Shown piece after piece: positions 50,991 to 61,090 of a stretch of 64,000 nt of DNA. Both the position numbers and the translations under genes were made by a program. Where the stretch lies: the NCBI GenBank assembly GCA_002709645.1, contig PAQG01000031.1:1-64000 (forward strand), given 5' to 3'. The notes beneath the pieces were generated by a model. The model had not been told where the DNA came from. It saw nothing but the letters and a program-made list of their open reading frames with translations, and ran no database searches. How positions within the stretch are numbered: position 1 is the stretch's first letter; every line of letters begins with the position of its first letter. This DNA comes from Acidimicrobiaceae bacterium. GTDB taxonomy: Bacteria > Actinomycetota > Acidimicrobiia > Acidimicrobiales > UBA8592.

Positions 50991-51311
50991 ATGACAGTAG
51001 TAAAAATAAACGCGATAACAGTCCCTGAAGAACTGGGGGAGGAAGTAGCTAAACGTTTCGCAGCTAGAGCGGGAGCTGTCGATGATGCCGAAGGTTTTGA
51101 GGGGTTCGAACTCTTTAAACCAGAAGATGATAGGAATCAATGGCTAGTGGTAACTCGGTGGGCTGATGATGCATCATTTGAGAAATGGCGGGAATCGGGA
51201 CAAGCTGCGCATGCTCATCGGCCAAATTCTGGAGAAAGCAAAAAGCCTCTAGGGCTATCTGCAGAACTTTGGCATTACAGCGTATCCGTAGCTTCAAAGG
51301 AGCAGGAATAG
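50991..51311 (+). CDS. mhuD: Heme-degrading monooxygenase, MhuD/IsdG-like (ABM fold)
   Basis: MTVVKINAITVPEELGEEVAKRFAARAGAVDDAEGFEGFELFKP..WLVVTRWADDASFEKW..AAHAHRPN, close to recalled M. tuberculosis MhuD including Asn7/Trp/His equivalents. Confidence 0.75.
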   Translation: MTVVKINAITVPEELGEEVAKRFAARAGAVDDAEGFEGFELFKPEDDRNQWLVVTRWADDASFEKWRESGQAAHAHRPNSGESKKPLGLSAELWHYSVSVASKEQE

Positions 51312-51686
51312 GTGGTACTAGGAGCGGCGCTCCGAAATGCACACACAATTTTTGCTTTCGTGCTTATCTTCTCCAACGCGATTGCTGGTATCTGGGGGGT
51401 TCTTTTAGATAAGAAAAATATTTCGAATCCTAAACCCTTTTGGTTCTGCGTAGGCATAGCCCAATTACTAATTTTTGTGCAGGCAATTTTGGGGGTGTCT
51501 TTACAGGCAGTAGACGATTTGGAACCCAGAGATTTCCATTATCTCTATGGATTCTCAATGATTATCGGCGTCGCCTTGCTCTATGGTTACAAAAACTCAA
51601 TAGGTCAGCATCGATTTATAATGTACGGGCTAGGTAGTTTTTTCATTATGGGATTGGGCATCAGAGCACTTTTCCTAGGAAGCTAA
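51312..51686 (+). CDS. Hypothetical four-TM membrane protein
   Basis: GTG start immediately after mhuD-like stop; four hydrophobic stretches, conserved-looking His (RNAHTIF, DFHYLYG, GQHRF). Confidence 0.7.
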   Translation: MVLGAALRNAHTIFAFVLIFSNAIAGIWGVLLDKKNISNPKPFWFCVGIAQLLIFVQAILGVSLQAVDDLEPRDFHYLYGFSMIIGVALLYGYKNSIGQHRFIMYGLGSFFIMGLGIRALFLGS

Positions 51687-51739
51687 ACCAAAATGATAAA
51701 AAACCACGGTAATGATTGTCCGAATGGCACACTTGCATT

Positions 51740-52753
51740 ATGAATGATCGTGTATTGGTCACAGGTGGGGCTGGGTACTTAGGAAGCCATACCGTTTTGA
51801 CACTTCTTGAATCAGGTAAAGAAGTAGTTGTTTTGGATAACTTTTCTAATTCATCCCACCATTCAATTGATGGTATTGAGAGGATCTGCGGGAAACGCCC
51901 TATCGTTGTTCAGGCTGATGCACGGGACTCTCTCGCGTTATCTCACGTGTTTCAAAAATATGACATAGAAGCTGTATTTCACTTCGCTGGACTTAAATCT
52001 GTTGAAGAGTCAGTGAGAACCCCAGAGGTTTATTATGAGGAAAATATCGGAACTACTTTGAATATAGCTGAACAAATGCGAATCGCTGGAGTGCGAGCAC
52101 TTGTGTTCTCATCTTCGGCAACAGTATACGACCCCAGCGAGACCCCTCCGTACGGTGAAGCCTCAAAGACTGGCCCGAATAACCCATATGGGCAAACAAA
52201 ACTCTTGATAGAACAAACTCTCACAGATCTCGCAAACATAAATGACCAATGGAGCATCGGCCTTCTCCGTTATTTTAACCCTGTTGGGGCGCACCCCTCA
52301 GGGCATATTGGAGAAGCTCCATCTGGGAAACCAAATAACCTAATGCCACTTCTTATGCAAGTAGGAATAGGTAAGGCAGACAAGCTATTTATTTTTGGCG
52401 ATAACTACGATACCCCAGATGGTACCTGCATCAGAGACTTCATTCATGTAATGGATCTCGCTAGAGGACATATAGCTGCATTGCGGTTTTTGCAAAAAAC
52501 TAATGGTATCCATACTTGGAATCTGGGTACAGGAATTGGGACATCAGTAAGAGAATTAATCCAATTTGTGGAGAGGGTTACCGGAACGGAAATACCGAAA
52601 GAGGTTGTTGGAAGAAGGAAAGGGGATTCATCAGTTGCTGTAGCTGACCCCTCAAAGGCATTTAATGAATTGGATTGGAGGCCCGAACACACAATTGAGA
52701 ATATGTGCATCGACCATTGGAATTGGCAGAAACTTCATCCAGATGGTTATTAG
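51740..52753 (+). CDS. galE: UDP-glucose 4-epimerase
   Basis: VLVTGGAGYLGSHTVLTLLESGKEVVVLDNFSN, YGQTKLLIEQ, DGTCIRDFIHVMDLARGHIAAL; ATG at 51740. Confidence 0.94.
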   Translation: MNDRVLVTGGAGYLGSHTVLTLLESGKEVVVLDNFSNSSHHSIDGIERICGKRPIVVQADARDSLALSHVFQKYDIEAVFHFAGLKSVEESVRTPEVYYEENIGTTLNIAEQMRIAGVRALVFSSSATVYDPSETPPYGEASKTGPNNPYGQTKLLIEQTLTDLANINDQWSIGLLRYFNPVGAHPSGHIGEAPSGKPNNLMPLLMQVGIGKADKLFIFGDNYDTPDGTCIRDFIHVMDLARGHIAALRFLQKTNGIHTWNLGTGIGTSVRELIQFVERVTGTEIPKEVVGRRKGDSSVAVADPSKAFNELDWRPEHTIENMCIDHWNWQKLHPDGY

Positions 52754-54048
52754 TACCCCAACACTCTTTCAAGGTATGCATTTGAGAAGTGGCCATCCGG
52801 ATCTAGGCGCCTGCGTACCATCATAAATTTTTCCCATTCTGGATATAGAAGAGATAGATCTTCGTAAGATAGATTATGCATTTTCCCCCAATGGGGGCGG
52901 CCATTGTATTCACGCATCAAGTTTTCGACTTGGTCAAAATATTTCCTATGATCACCGGTTTTGTAGACATGAACAGCAATGAATCCAGTCGCTCTTCCGA
53001 AAGAAGGGGATAGGGGTATGTCATCAGCTCCTAACGAGCGAACCTCAATTGGGAAAGTGACGGGGGTATCAAGTGATTCAGTTATTTTGCGAACCTCGCG
53101 AAAGGCTTCAAGGAGAGATTCTCTGGGAATCGCGTACTCCATCTCTACAAACTTCACTCTTCGTTTTGAACAAAATATCTTATAACTAGGGGCAATCCGA
53201 GTTTGAGTACTCCCAATCTTCAAAGTTCGATTAAAAGTACCTGGAGCGTATTGAGGAAAATATCTCCAATAACGATTAAGGCAATCAAATGCGACATTTC
53301 TGATAACTTCATCGTTCAGGAATCTAGCTACCCGACTGCCATTATTTGGTGGGTCGCTAGTCCTGTTATTAATCTTTAGCTCTGCAATTTCAGTATGAGG
53401 ATACCAATAAAATTCAACAAAATCTGACCGCATATCTTCAGCATCGAATCTTTCCAATACGTCATTCAGTGAAGTAGTTAGCTCTACTCCTTTAAGATTA
53501 AAAGATTTTACGCACTGCAATGTCACAGAAATCACTATGCCTAATGCGCCCAATCCGACCCTAGCTGATTTCAGAATATCAGGATCTTGCGAAATTGACG
53601 TCTCAAGAATTGAACCATCACCCGTAGCAATTCGCAATCCAATTACTGCAGCACTAATTGAGGAATATTTGTGCCCCGTTCCATGCGTTCCTGTAGCTAT
53701 AGCACCCGCTAAAGTTTGGGAATCAATATCGCCGAGATTAGGTAAGGCCATTCCCAAATTTTCTAATTCGGTATTTAAATCAGCGAGCGTTATCCCAGCC
53801 CCCACAGTAATTTGAAGCTGTTCACGGTCAACATTGAGAATCCGATTAAAGGCATTGAGCTGGATAATCAACCCATCGGTTACACATATTGGGCTAAAGC
53901 TATGACTAGAACCCACTGGACGAATTTTCCATCGATTTGCAACACCCCTTCCAATAAGGTCAATAATTTCGTCTTCAGATGAAGGCGAAATTATTCCTTT
54001 GGGAACAGCTGATTGATTTTTGCCCCAATTCGTCCACTTTTGCTTCAA
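52750..54048 (-). CDS. FAD-binding D-arabinono-1,4-lactone oxidase family protein
   Basis: VRPVGSSHSFSPICVTDGLIIQL, GTHGTGHKYSSIS, C-terminal RPHWGKMHNLSYEDL. Confidence 0.92.
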   Translation of the reverse strand: MKQKWTNWGKNQSAVPKGIISPSSEDEIIDLIGRGVANRWKIRPVGSSHSFSPICVTDGLIIQLNAFNRILNVDREQLQITVGAGITLADLNTELENLGMALPNLGDIDSQTLAGAIATGTHGTGHKYSSISAAVIGLRIATGDGSILETSISQDPDILKSARVGLGALGIVISVTLQCVKSFNLKGVELTTSLNDVLERFDAEDMRSDFVEFYWYPHTEIAELKINNRTSDPPNNGSRVARFLNDEVIRNVAFDCLNRYWRYFPQYAPGTFNRTLKIGSTQTRIAPSYKIFCSKRRVKFVEMEYAIPRESLLEAFREVRKITESLDTPVTFPIEVRSLGADDIPLSPSFGRATGFIAVHVYKTGDHRKYFDQVENLMREYNGRPHWGKMHNLSYEDLSLLYPEWEKFMMVRRRLDPDGHFSNAYLERVLGY

Positions 54049-54089
54049 AATAAATCCCCAAATGTTAAAAAATTTCTAGGTTGCAAGAG

Positions 54090-55106
54090 TTACCAATCCC
54101 GAAGATCAATAGGCCATTCCTCAACGACGTAGCCATCTTCAACACATAGCATCCTTGGATGTTTAGCGATAGTAGGATCCACATGAGATGGTTTTAAAAG
54201 GACGACATCACCTGTTTCCCACCTCACAGAGTCATCTCCTTCGGTAGGAAATAACGTTGTGTGCTCGTCGGAGCAAATCCCAACAACTCCATCCTGTACG
54301 GAAGGTTTTCCATAATCCATTCCCAACGATTTGACACCTGCATTAGAAACAGCCCACCTCTTAGCCTTCTCCACAGAAATAACTTTCGATGCAACCGAAA
54401 GACTTTCTTTAAACGGAAGTTCAATTTTCGCGTATCGAGTATCCATAAAAAGGTAAGAGCCAGCTTGAATTTCAGTGGCAAGAGTATTGATATCAAATGT
54501 TCCGGTACCTCCTGCAGAAATAACGTCACCTCCAACAATTAAATGTGCATCATGGAGTATCTCCATAGCCTCGTTCACTTTTCTAGAACGCTCTTCTTTG
54601 TTTTGTATGAACATAAGATGACCCTCATAACCCATTACTCCACGAATCTTTAATCCATGTTTTTTCGCAAAGGAGGAAAGCATCTCTGCATCGGAGATAT
54701 CACATCCGCATCTTGGAAGCCCGACATTAATATCTATAAGGACCTCTTTGACTCCTCCTTCAGCAGCAGCAATGATGGTGGCTTCGGAGTCAACGGCTAC
54801 TGTAATTCTGGCTCCATTAGCTACTAATGAACCCAACCTTGAAGCATCAAGTGTCTCGTTTGCTAGGAGAATATCTTCTTTGTGTCCAGCCTCTACTAAT
54901 CCTTCAATTTCTCGGATAGTTGCACAGCAAAAAGACTCATGCCCATATTTTTTGAGAATCCCAGCAATCACGGATGATTTGAAAGCTTTTACATGAGGGC
55001 GAAGGCTTAACCCCGGCCGACTCTCTGACATAATTTCAAGATTCTCATAGAAGATCTTTAGATCAAGAACTAAAGCCGGGGTGTCAATATCTTGTAACTG
55101 CCTCAC
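54090..55106 (-). CDS. PLP-dependent alanine racemase-fold protein (D-threonine aldolase/DSD1-like)
   Basis: DTPALVLDLKIFYENLEIM, LRPHVKAFKSSVIAG, SAGGTGTFDI, C-terminal D-Ser dehydratase-like region. Confidence 0.85.
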   Translation of the reverse strand: MRQLQDIDTPALVLDLKIFYENLEIMSESRPGLSLRPHVKAFKSSVIAGILKKYGHESFCCATIREIEGLVEAGHKEDILLANETLDASRLGSLVANGARITVAVDSEATIIAAAEGGVKEVLIDINVGLPRCGCDISDAEMLSSFAKKHGLKIRGVMGYEGHLMFIQNKEERSRKVNEAMEILHDAHLIVGGDVISAGGTGTFDINTLATEIQAGSYLFMDTRYAKIELPFKESLSVASKVISVEKAKRWAVSNAGVKSLGMDYGKPSVQDGVVGICSDEHTTLFPTEGDDSVRWETGDVVLLKPSHVDPTIAKHPRMLCVEDGYVVEEWPIDLRDW

Positions 55107-55125
55107 GAAAAGACCTTACAAAGAA

Positions 55126-56796
55126 TCACATAGCTGCTGCAATACCAAGTTCAGCAAAGCCCTTCTCTAGATAGTTTTCTCGAAACATTTCCCGCAGCTT
55201 TTTAGCCTGCTGATCGTAATCTTCAGGATTGTCCCAAGTGCTTCTGGGGTTCAGTATTTCATCTGGGACATTGGAACATGTAGTTGGCATACGTAAATTA
55301 AGAATCGGTTGAGTCTCCAAATCAATGTCATCAAATTCACCTCCAAGAGCTGCATTTAAAAGAGAACGAGTGTGTTTCAAAGACATGCGACTACCGGTTC
55401 CATAAGGGCCGCCTGTCCAACCTGTATTCAAAAGAATGCACCTAGTATCGAAATCTGCCATACGTTTCGCTAGAAGGCCAGCATAAACATGAGGCTTCTG
55501 TGACATGAATGGATCACCGAAACAAGCTGAGAAAGTAGCTTGTGGCTCTGTAACCCCTACTTCGGTCCCAGCAAGTTTTGACGTAAACCCAGTGACGAAA
55601 TGGTACATCACCTCATCAGGATTAAGAATAGATACAGGAGGAAGAACGCCAAAAGCATCTGCAGTCAATAGAACAATTGTCTTAGGGTGTGGTCCTTTAG
55701 CCCCATCAGCTACCCCAGGATTGCAAGTTAACGGATAAGCAAATCGAGTATTCTCAGTACGTGAACCATCTGTAAGGTCAAACTCTTGTGGGTCTGTTTC
55801 TGCAATCTGCTTTCCTGGAAGTTTCGGAACATTCTCAATGAGCGTCCCTTTCATACTTAAAGCAGCAGCAATTACAGGTTCGTCTTCTTTATCAAGGTCT
55901 ATTAATTTTGCATAACATCCATCTTCAAAGTTAGATACCCCTGTATCGGTCCATACATGCTCGTCATCTCCGATCAAGAGACGATCCGGATCAGCGGAAA
56001 GAGTTGTTTTTCCTGTTCCCGAAAGACCGAAAAGTATTGCGCTATCGTCATCGGAACCAACGTTTGCTGAACAATGCATGGAAAGTTGGCCTTTATCAGG
56101 CAGAACAAAATTCATAACTGTGAACATCGTCTTCTTATTAACTCCGCAATAATCTGCTGGGCCTACTACCAGAGCAACCCGGTTAACGATGTCCATAATG
56201 ACTGCCCGATTTGAATTCGTTCCGTCTCGCTCGGGTTCTGCAATAAAGGAAGGGACATTTATAATAGTCCAACCAGCTTCAGCCCGATCACTGTCATCAC
56301 GAACGTTCTTTGGGAACATGATGTTGCAGAAATATGCGTGTGTTGCATACTCGCCTACGAACCTATACGGCTCAGCAAATTCAGGATCCCAGCCGCAGAA
56401 GACATCAGTAACGTACAAATCTCCTTGTTTGGCATTTAAGTAATCAACAACTCTTGGAAGAAGTTGATCAAAAGCATCTGGGTTAAACTTTGCGAAACCA
56501 TCTTTCCACCAAACAGTGTTTTCGACTTCTGGCCTCGCAACAGCGAACGTGTCAGTAACGGGTCGACCAGTACACGAAGGGTCACTGTAATAGACGAGAG
56601 GGCCATCTACTCCTAGGACAGTTGAATAAGCTTTTTGTTCAACTTGGTTTCCGTCGATGCTTACTCGCCCTCGATCATTAGCGATAGCAGCATGAAAGAG
56701 TTCTTCTTGAGATAATCCATAATGTAATGCAACTCCATCAATCCCAAACTGGTTTTTGAGAGCTTCTGTAATATTGCGTGGGGGGTTATCTGTCAT
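55126..56796 (-). CDS. pckA: Phosphoenolpyruvate carboxykinase (ATP)
   Basis: LFGLSGTGKTTLSADPDRLLIGDDEHVWTDTGVSNFEDGCYAK, TGWTGGPYGTGSRMSLKHTR. Confidence 0.96.
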   Translation of the reverse strand: MTDNPPRNITEALKNQFGIDGVALHYGLSQEELFHAAIANDRGRVSIDGNQVEQKAYSTVLGVDGPLVYYSDPSCTGRPVTDTFAVARPEVENTVWWKDGFAKFNPDAFDQLLPRVVDYLNAKQGDLYVTDVFCGWDPEFAEPYRFVGEYATHAYFCNIMFPKNVRDDSDRAEAGWTIINVPSFIAEPERDGTNSNRAVIMDIVNRVALVVGPADYCGVNKKTMFTVMNFVLPDKGQLSMHCSANVGSDDDSAILFGLSGTGKTTLSADPDRLLIGDDEHVWTDTGVSNFEDGCYAKLIDLDKEDEPVIAAALSMKGTLIENVPKLPGKQIAETDPQEFDLTDGSRTENTRFAYPLTCNPGVADGAKGPHPKTIVLLTADAFGVLPPVSILNPDEVMYHFVTGFTSKLAGTEVGVTEPQATFSACFGDPFMSQKPHVYAGLLAKRMADFDTRCILLNTGWTGGPYGTGSRMSLKHTRSLLNAALGGEFDDIDLETQPILNLRMPTTCSNVPDEILNPRSTWDNPEDYDQQAKKLREMFRENYLEKGFAELGIAAAM

Positions 56797-56820
56797 AGTA
56801 ATTCGGCCTCGTTGTCAAAA

Positions 56821-57048
56821 TTATTGCAGGAAATCCGGAGTGCCCATGTCTACTTCCGAACCCAAACGAAGATTTGTTGCCATTCCAGAGTCATCTAAAT
56901 CAAAAATAACTCTTTGCCCTTGACGAAGCATCCGGAAGATTGATCCTTCAAGAGCATCTGGGGATAGTTCATACTCGGTGAAGTCCCGCTCAGACATGAC
57001 GACTCCATCTCTCGTCCCAGGATCGTAAGATTTTATAACTCCCTGCAA
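56821..57048 (-). CDS. Small cold-shock-like (OB-fold) protein
   Basis: MQGVIKSYDPGTRDGVVMSERDFTEYELSPDALEGSIFRMLRQGQRVIFDLDDSGMATNLRLGSE. Confidence 0.65.
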   Translation of the reverse strand: MQGVIKSYDPGTRDGVVMSERDFTEYELSPDALEGSIFRMLRQGQRVIFDLDDSGMATNLRLGSEVDMGTPDFLQ

Positions 57049-57198
57049 GGCATCTCCTCAACTCGTTGGATTTACAAAATAATAACGGACTTCAGGCGAC
57101 AGTTACGAACTGTGATAGCTTTTGCGATTTTTAACGAAATTAACCAAAATCAACATCATGTCGTCTTTAAAGCAATCTAATTAGTACCATCAACAATC

Positions 57199-58851
57199 GT
57201 GGAGCAACTTAACGAACTTTCCAATGAACAAATCAAACAAGTTATTCTGATTTTCAACGATGCCCTCTCTCTCCACTGCGAAAGCCTGAATGCACTTAAC
57301 GTCTACCCCGTTCCAGATGGCGATACTGGAACAAATATGTCATTTACTCTTCGTTCGGTTGTGAAGGAAATTGAAGAATCAGGTAGCACCCCCAGTGCTC
57401 AATGGGATGCGATTCGTCATGGAAGTTTGATGGGAGCGCGCGGAAATTCTGGTGTCATCCTTTCACAGATCCTTAGAGGTCTAGCCGATAGTCTTTCGGA
57501 AGAAGAATTGATCAATGATGAGGCCTTAACACGTGCATTTCGGCACGCATCAACGGCTGCATATAGTTCTGTACTCAAACCCGTTGAAGGAACGATCCTT
57601 ACGGTTGCTCGTGAAATTGCTGAGAAAGCTGAAAAAATAATAGAAGATAATTTGTCGTTGGTTGATTTCCTCAAAGCATTGGCAAAGGAAGGGAGTAACT
57701 CTCTTAACAGAACCCCAGATCTACTCCCTGTCCTCAAAGACGCAGGTGTTGTAGATGCAGGGGGCGCTGGTTATCTCTTGCTAATTCAATCCTTTCTTTT
57801 CGTCGTGGACGAAACCCCAATTGAGCCGCCCATGCAGGTAACTGCCAGAATTGAGAATATAAAGAAAACACATGACCAGGGAAACGGGGATACAGCAGAT
57901 ATCAGCGAACTTCGTTACGAAGTTATGTTCTTTCTAGATGCAGATGATGAAAAAATAGACAGCTTTAAAGCTGATTGGTCAAAGATAGGTGATTCAATCG
58001 TCATAGTGGGTGGAGATGGAATCTGGAACTGCCACATTCATTCAAATGACATAGGCGCCTCAATTGAAGCAGGGATAAAAATAGGAAGACCTCATAAAAT
58101 CCGTGTCACCGACCTCCTTGAAGAACTTTCCCATCACGAAGACCACATAGAAATCGGCGGTGAAAATGAAATTACTCTTCCGAACCCTGAAACAGAAACA
58201 ACAGCCGTAATCGCAGTAGTGGCCGGGGAAGGAGTGCACAAAATATTTGCATCAATGGGGGTTCATGCCATAATCCGCGGAGGCCAGTCAATGAATCCTT
58301 CTGTCAGAGATCTTTTGGATGCAGTAGCCCAAGTTGACGCTAATGAAATAATTATCCTCCCAAATAACAAAAATATTGTTCCTGTATCAGAGCAGGTAAA
58401 TGAACAAGTAGAAAAAAATGTGAATGTCGTCCCCACGAAAAGCATCCCTGAAGGGTTTTCATCTCTACTGGCTTTTGATCCCAAGGCAAATTCTGAAGCG
58501 AATGCTAAAGCTATGTCTAACATGGCAGCATTAGTCGTCACTGGAGAAGTTACCAAAGCCGTCCGAGATAGTGAAACAGAAGCTGGGCCGGTCAAAGAAG
58601 GGGAATGGATCGGTCTTGATCGCTCCGGAGTCATTGTTTCCTCTGACTCTTTAGTTGCATCTACGCAAAAATTGCTTGAAAATCTTGTTCAAGAAGAGCA
58701 CGAAATAGTGACAATCATTACCGGAGAAGGAAGCTCTGAAGAGACAACCAAGTCAATTGAGAAATGGTTAACAATCCAGTTCCCTCAAGTCGAAATTGAG
58801 ATTCATCAAGGAGGGCAACCCCTCTACCCTTACTACCTGGGAATTGAATAA
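57199..58851 (+). CDS. DAK2 domain protein (DhaL / FakA-like)
   Basis: LNALNVYPVPDGDTGTNMSFTLRSVV, RHGSLMGARGNSGVILSQILRGLADSL, DAGVVDAGGAGYLLL; GTG start. Confidence 0.92.
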   Translation: MEQLNELSNEQIKQVILIFNDALSLHCESLNALNVYPVPDGDTGTNMSFTLRSVVKEIEESGSTPSAQWDAIRHGSLMGARGNSGVILSQILRGLADSLSEEELINDEALTRAFRHASTAAYSSVLKPVEGTILTVAREIAEKAEKIIEDNLSLVDFLKALAKEGSNSLNRTPDLLPVLKDAGVVDAGGAGYLLLIQSFLFVVDETPIEPPMQVTARIENIKKTHDQGNGDTADISELRYEVMFFLDADDEKIDSFKADWSKIGDSIVIVGGDGIWNCHIHSNDIGASIEAGIKIGRPHKIRVTDLLEELSHHEDHIEIGGENEITLPNPETETTAVIAVVAGEGVHKIFASMGVHAIIRGGQSMNPSVRDLLDAVAQVDANEIIILPNNKNIVPVSEQVNEQVEKNVNVVPTKSIPEGFSSLLAFDPKANSEANAKAMSNMAALVVTGEVTKAVRDSETEAGPVKEGEWIGLDRSGVIVSSDSLVASTQKLLENLVQEEHEIVTIITGEGSSEETTKSIEKWLTIQFPQVEIEIHQGGQPLYPYYLGIE

Positions 58852-58878
58852 CTATGGAGGCAGAGTTGATTCCAACAA

Positions 58879-61071
58879 GTGCCCCAGCAAAAATACTTTC
58901 GCGCCATAGAGCGATACTTCCCTATGAAACACGAAACAAAAATGACTGATGATGTCTCGCCGCTTACCTTAGAGAACCTTTCAAATCTTCCTCTTACTAG
59001 ATTAAGGGGAGTCGGGCCTACAAAAGAAAAAGCACTTTCATCAATTGATGTAGTGTCAGTCCTTGACATTCTCACTCATTACCCCCGCAGATACATAGAT
59101 CGAACGAACGAAGCAAAAATAGAATCTCTCCAAGTAGGTGAAGAGGGGATGGTCCTAGTTGAAGTCCTTGACGTTCACAAAAGAAGAACACGCAATAAGA
59201 GGCAAATGGTTGCAGCGACTGTTTCGGATGGCACAGGAAACTTATCGTTGACTTTTTTCAACCAACCATGGAGGGAACGTCAACTTAAGGTAGGTGCCGA
59301 AGTAATTATATTTGGAAAGCTAGAACGATTCAGGGGACAAAACAGTATGGTCAATCCAGTTGTTGACTTAGTAGGGGACAAAACTGGAAGGTTCGTCCCT
59401 GTGTATCCACAGTCAGGCAAAGCTGGTTTAACAACATGGGAGTTTGCTACTTGGGTTAATGATGCCTTAGAAAAATCTAAAGTTCGAGGGTTTGCGGAAC
59501 CCCTACCACAATCGATGATAGATACGTATGGCCTTGTCAGTAGAGATGTCGCTTTTCGAAAGATCCATAATCCAAATGGGATATCAGATGTTATGCAAGC
59601 TAGACGCCGACTTGTTTTTGATGAACTCTTTCGCATCCAACTATTACTTGTCGCAAGAAAACTTCAGTTAGAATCTTCACAAGAAGGAATCACTCATAAA
59701 TTTTCAGGAGATTATGCAGCGAAACTTTTTGACTCTCTACCTTTTGTACCAACAAATGCTCAGCGGAGAGTGGTTGATGAAATCTTTGTGGACCTTCGTT
59801 CCAGCTATCCAATGCACAGGCTCTTACAAGGCGACGTCGGCTCAGGGAAGACACTGGTCGCCGTAGCTGGACTGCTCTCAGTCGTTGAGGGAAGGAAACA
59901 GGGCGCGATTATGGCCCCCACTGAAGTGCTAGCAGAACAGCATTATTTGGGGATTTCAAAAATGCTCGCCGAATTCATGGTTGAAGACCCTGATAATCTT
60001 TTGGGTGAAAGAAATATAAATGTTTCTCTATTGACTAGTCAAACAAAAACTCAAGATGCGAAAACTATCAGAGAGGGACTCGAATCAGGAAGCATTGACA
60101 TAATTGTGGGAACCCACTCTCTAATTCAGGAATCAATAAATTTCTGCGATCTCGGGTTAACCGTGATAGATGAGCAACATAGATTCGGGGTGGACCAAAG
60201 AGCAGCCTTGCGAGCGAAAGGAAAGAATAAGGCAGTCCCTGATGTTCTGGTAATGACTGCAACGCCGATCCCCAGAACAGCCGCGATGACTGTTTACGGA
60301 GATCTGGACATATCTGTACTTGATGAGCTTCCTCTAGGAAGATCACCCATTGGAACGGAAAGAGTAAGCGATAGCCCAATGTTGTGGGATCAATTACAGC
60401 AACAAGTTTCACTCGGGTTTCAGGCATTTATCGTTTGTCCTCTCATTGAGGAAAATGAAAAAATGCAAACTGTATCAGTGGAGGAAACCTATGAACGTCT
60501 TAAAGAAGTAGAACTCCAAGATCTCCGACTTGGGTTGCTGCATGGGCGATTATCTACAATCGAAAAACAACACGTGATGGAACTTTTCCGTCAAGGGGAC
60601 ATTGATGTTCTAGTCTCAACCACAGTTATCGAGGTGGGGGTTGATGTCCCGAACGCAACAGTCATGGTGATCTTAGGTGCTGAAAGATTCGGTATAGCCC
60701 AATTGCACCAGCTCCGAGGTCGAGTAGGTCGCGGAACAGCAGAATCGAAATGCTATTTAGTCAGCGATGTAGAAACTAAGGAAGCAACAGAGAGATTACA
60801 AGCCCTCGTTGATACAACAGATGGATTTGAATTAGCGGAAATAGATCTTGAAATTAGAGGAGAAGGCACAATCATGGGAGTGTCTCAAAAAGGGAAAAAC
60901 GATTTGAAAATAGCATCACTCCGAAGGGACAAAGAGTGGGTTCAACATGCTCGAGACGCGGCGTTTAGTTTATTGACTTCAAAAACAAATCTTCCCGATA
61001 TTTCTCTCCTTGCTGAAGAGGTTAAGCTTTTTTTCAAAGATGAAGAAGTGGAGTATCTCTTTAAATCATGA
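58879..61071 (+). CDS. recG: ATP-dependent DNA helicase RecG
   Basis: LRGVGPTKEKALSS, LLQGDVGSGKTLVAVAG, VIDEQHRFGVDQR, MTATPIPRTAAMTVYGDLDIS; start may be ATG 58924 or 58942. Confidence 0.95.
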   Translation: MPQQKYFRAIERYFPMKHETKMTDDVSPLTLENLSNLPLTRLRGVGPTKEKALSSIDVVSVLDILTHYPRRYIDRTNEAKIESLQVGEEGMVLVEVLDVHKRRTRNKRQMVAATVSDGTGNLSLTFFNQPWRERQLKVGAEVIIFGKLERFRGQNSMVNPVVDLVGDKTGRFVPVYPQSGKAGLTTWEFATWVNDALEKSKVRGFAEPLPQSMIDTYGLVSRDVAFRKIHNPNGISDVMQARRRLVFDELFRIQLLLVARKLQLESSQEGITHKFSGDYAAKLFDSLPFVPTNAQRRVVDEIFVDLRSSYPMHRLLQGDVGSGKTLVAVAGLLSVVEGRKQGAIMAPTEVLAEQHYLGISKMLAEFMVEDPDNLLGERNINVSLLTSQTKTQDAKTIREGLESGSIDIIVGTHSLIQESINFCDLGLTVIDEQHRFGVDQRAALRAKGKNKAVPDVLVMTATPIPRTAAMTVYGDLDISVLDELPLGRSPIGTERVSDSPMLWDQLQQQVSLGFQAFIVCPLIEENEKMQTVSVEETYERLKEVELQDLRLGLLHGRLSTIEKQHVMELFRQGDIDVLVSTTVIEVGVDVPNATVMVILGAERFGIAQLHQLRGRVGRGTAESKCYLVSDVETKEATERLQALVDTTDGFELAEIDLEIRGEGTIMGVSQKGKNDLKIASLRRDKEWVQHARDAAFSLLTSKTNLPDISLLAEEVKLFFKDEEVEYLFKS

Positions 61072-61090
61072 AAGGTGAGCGACTAACAAA

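Noticed and set aside
57099-57113. ACAGTT-ACG-AACTGT palindrome in the gap before the DAK2 gene
   Set aside because: Six-bp arms with a short spacer are expected by chance several times in the total intergenic DNA of this window; no supporting context.
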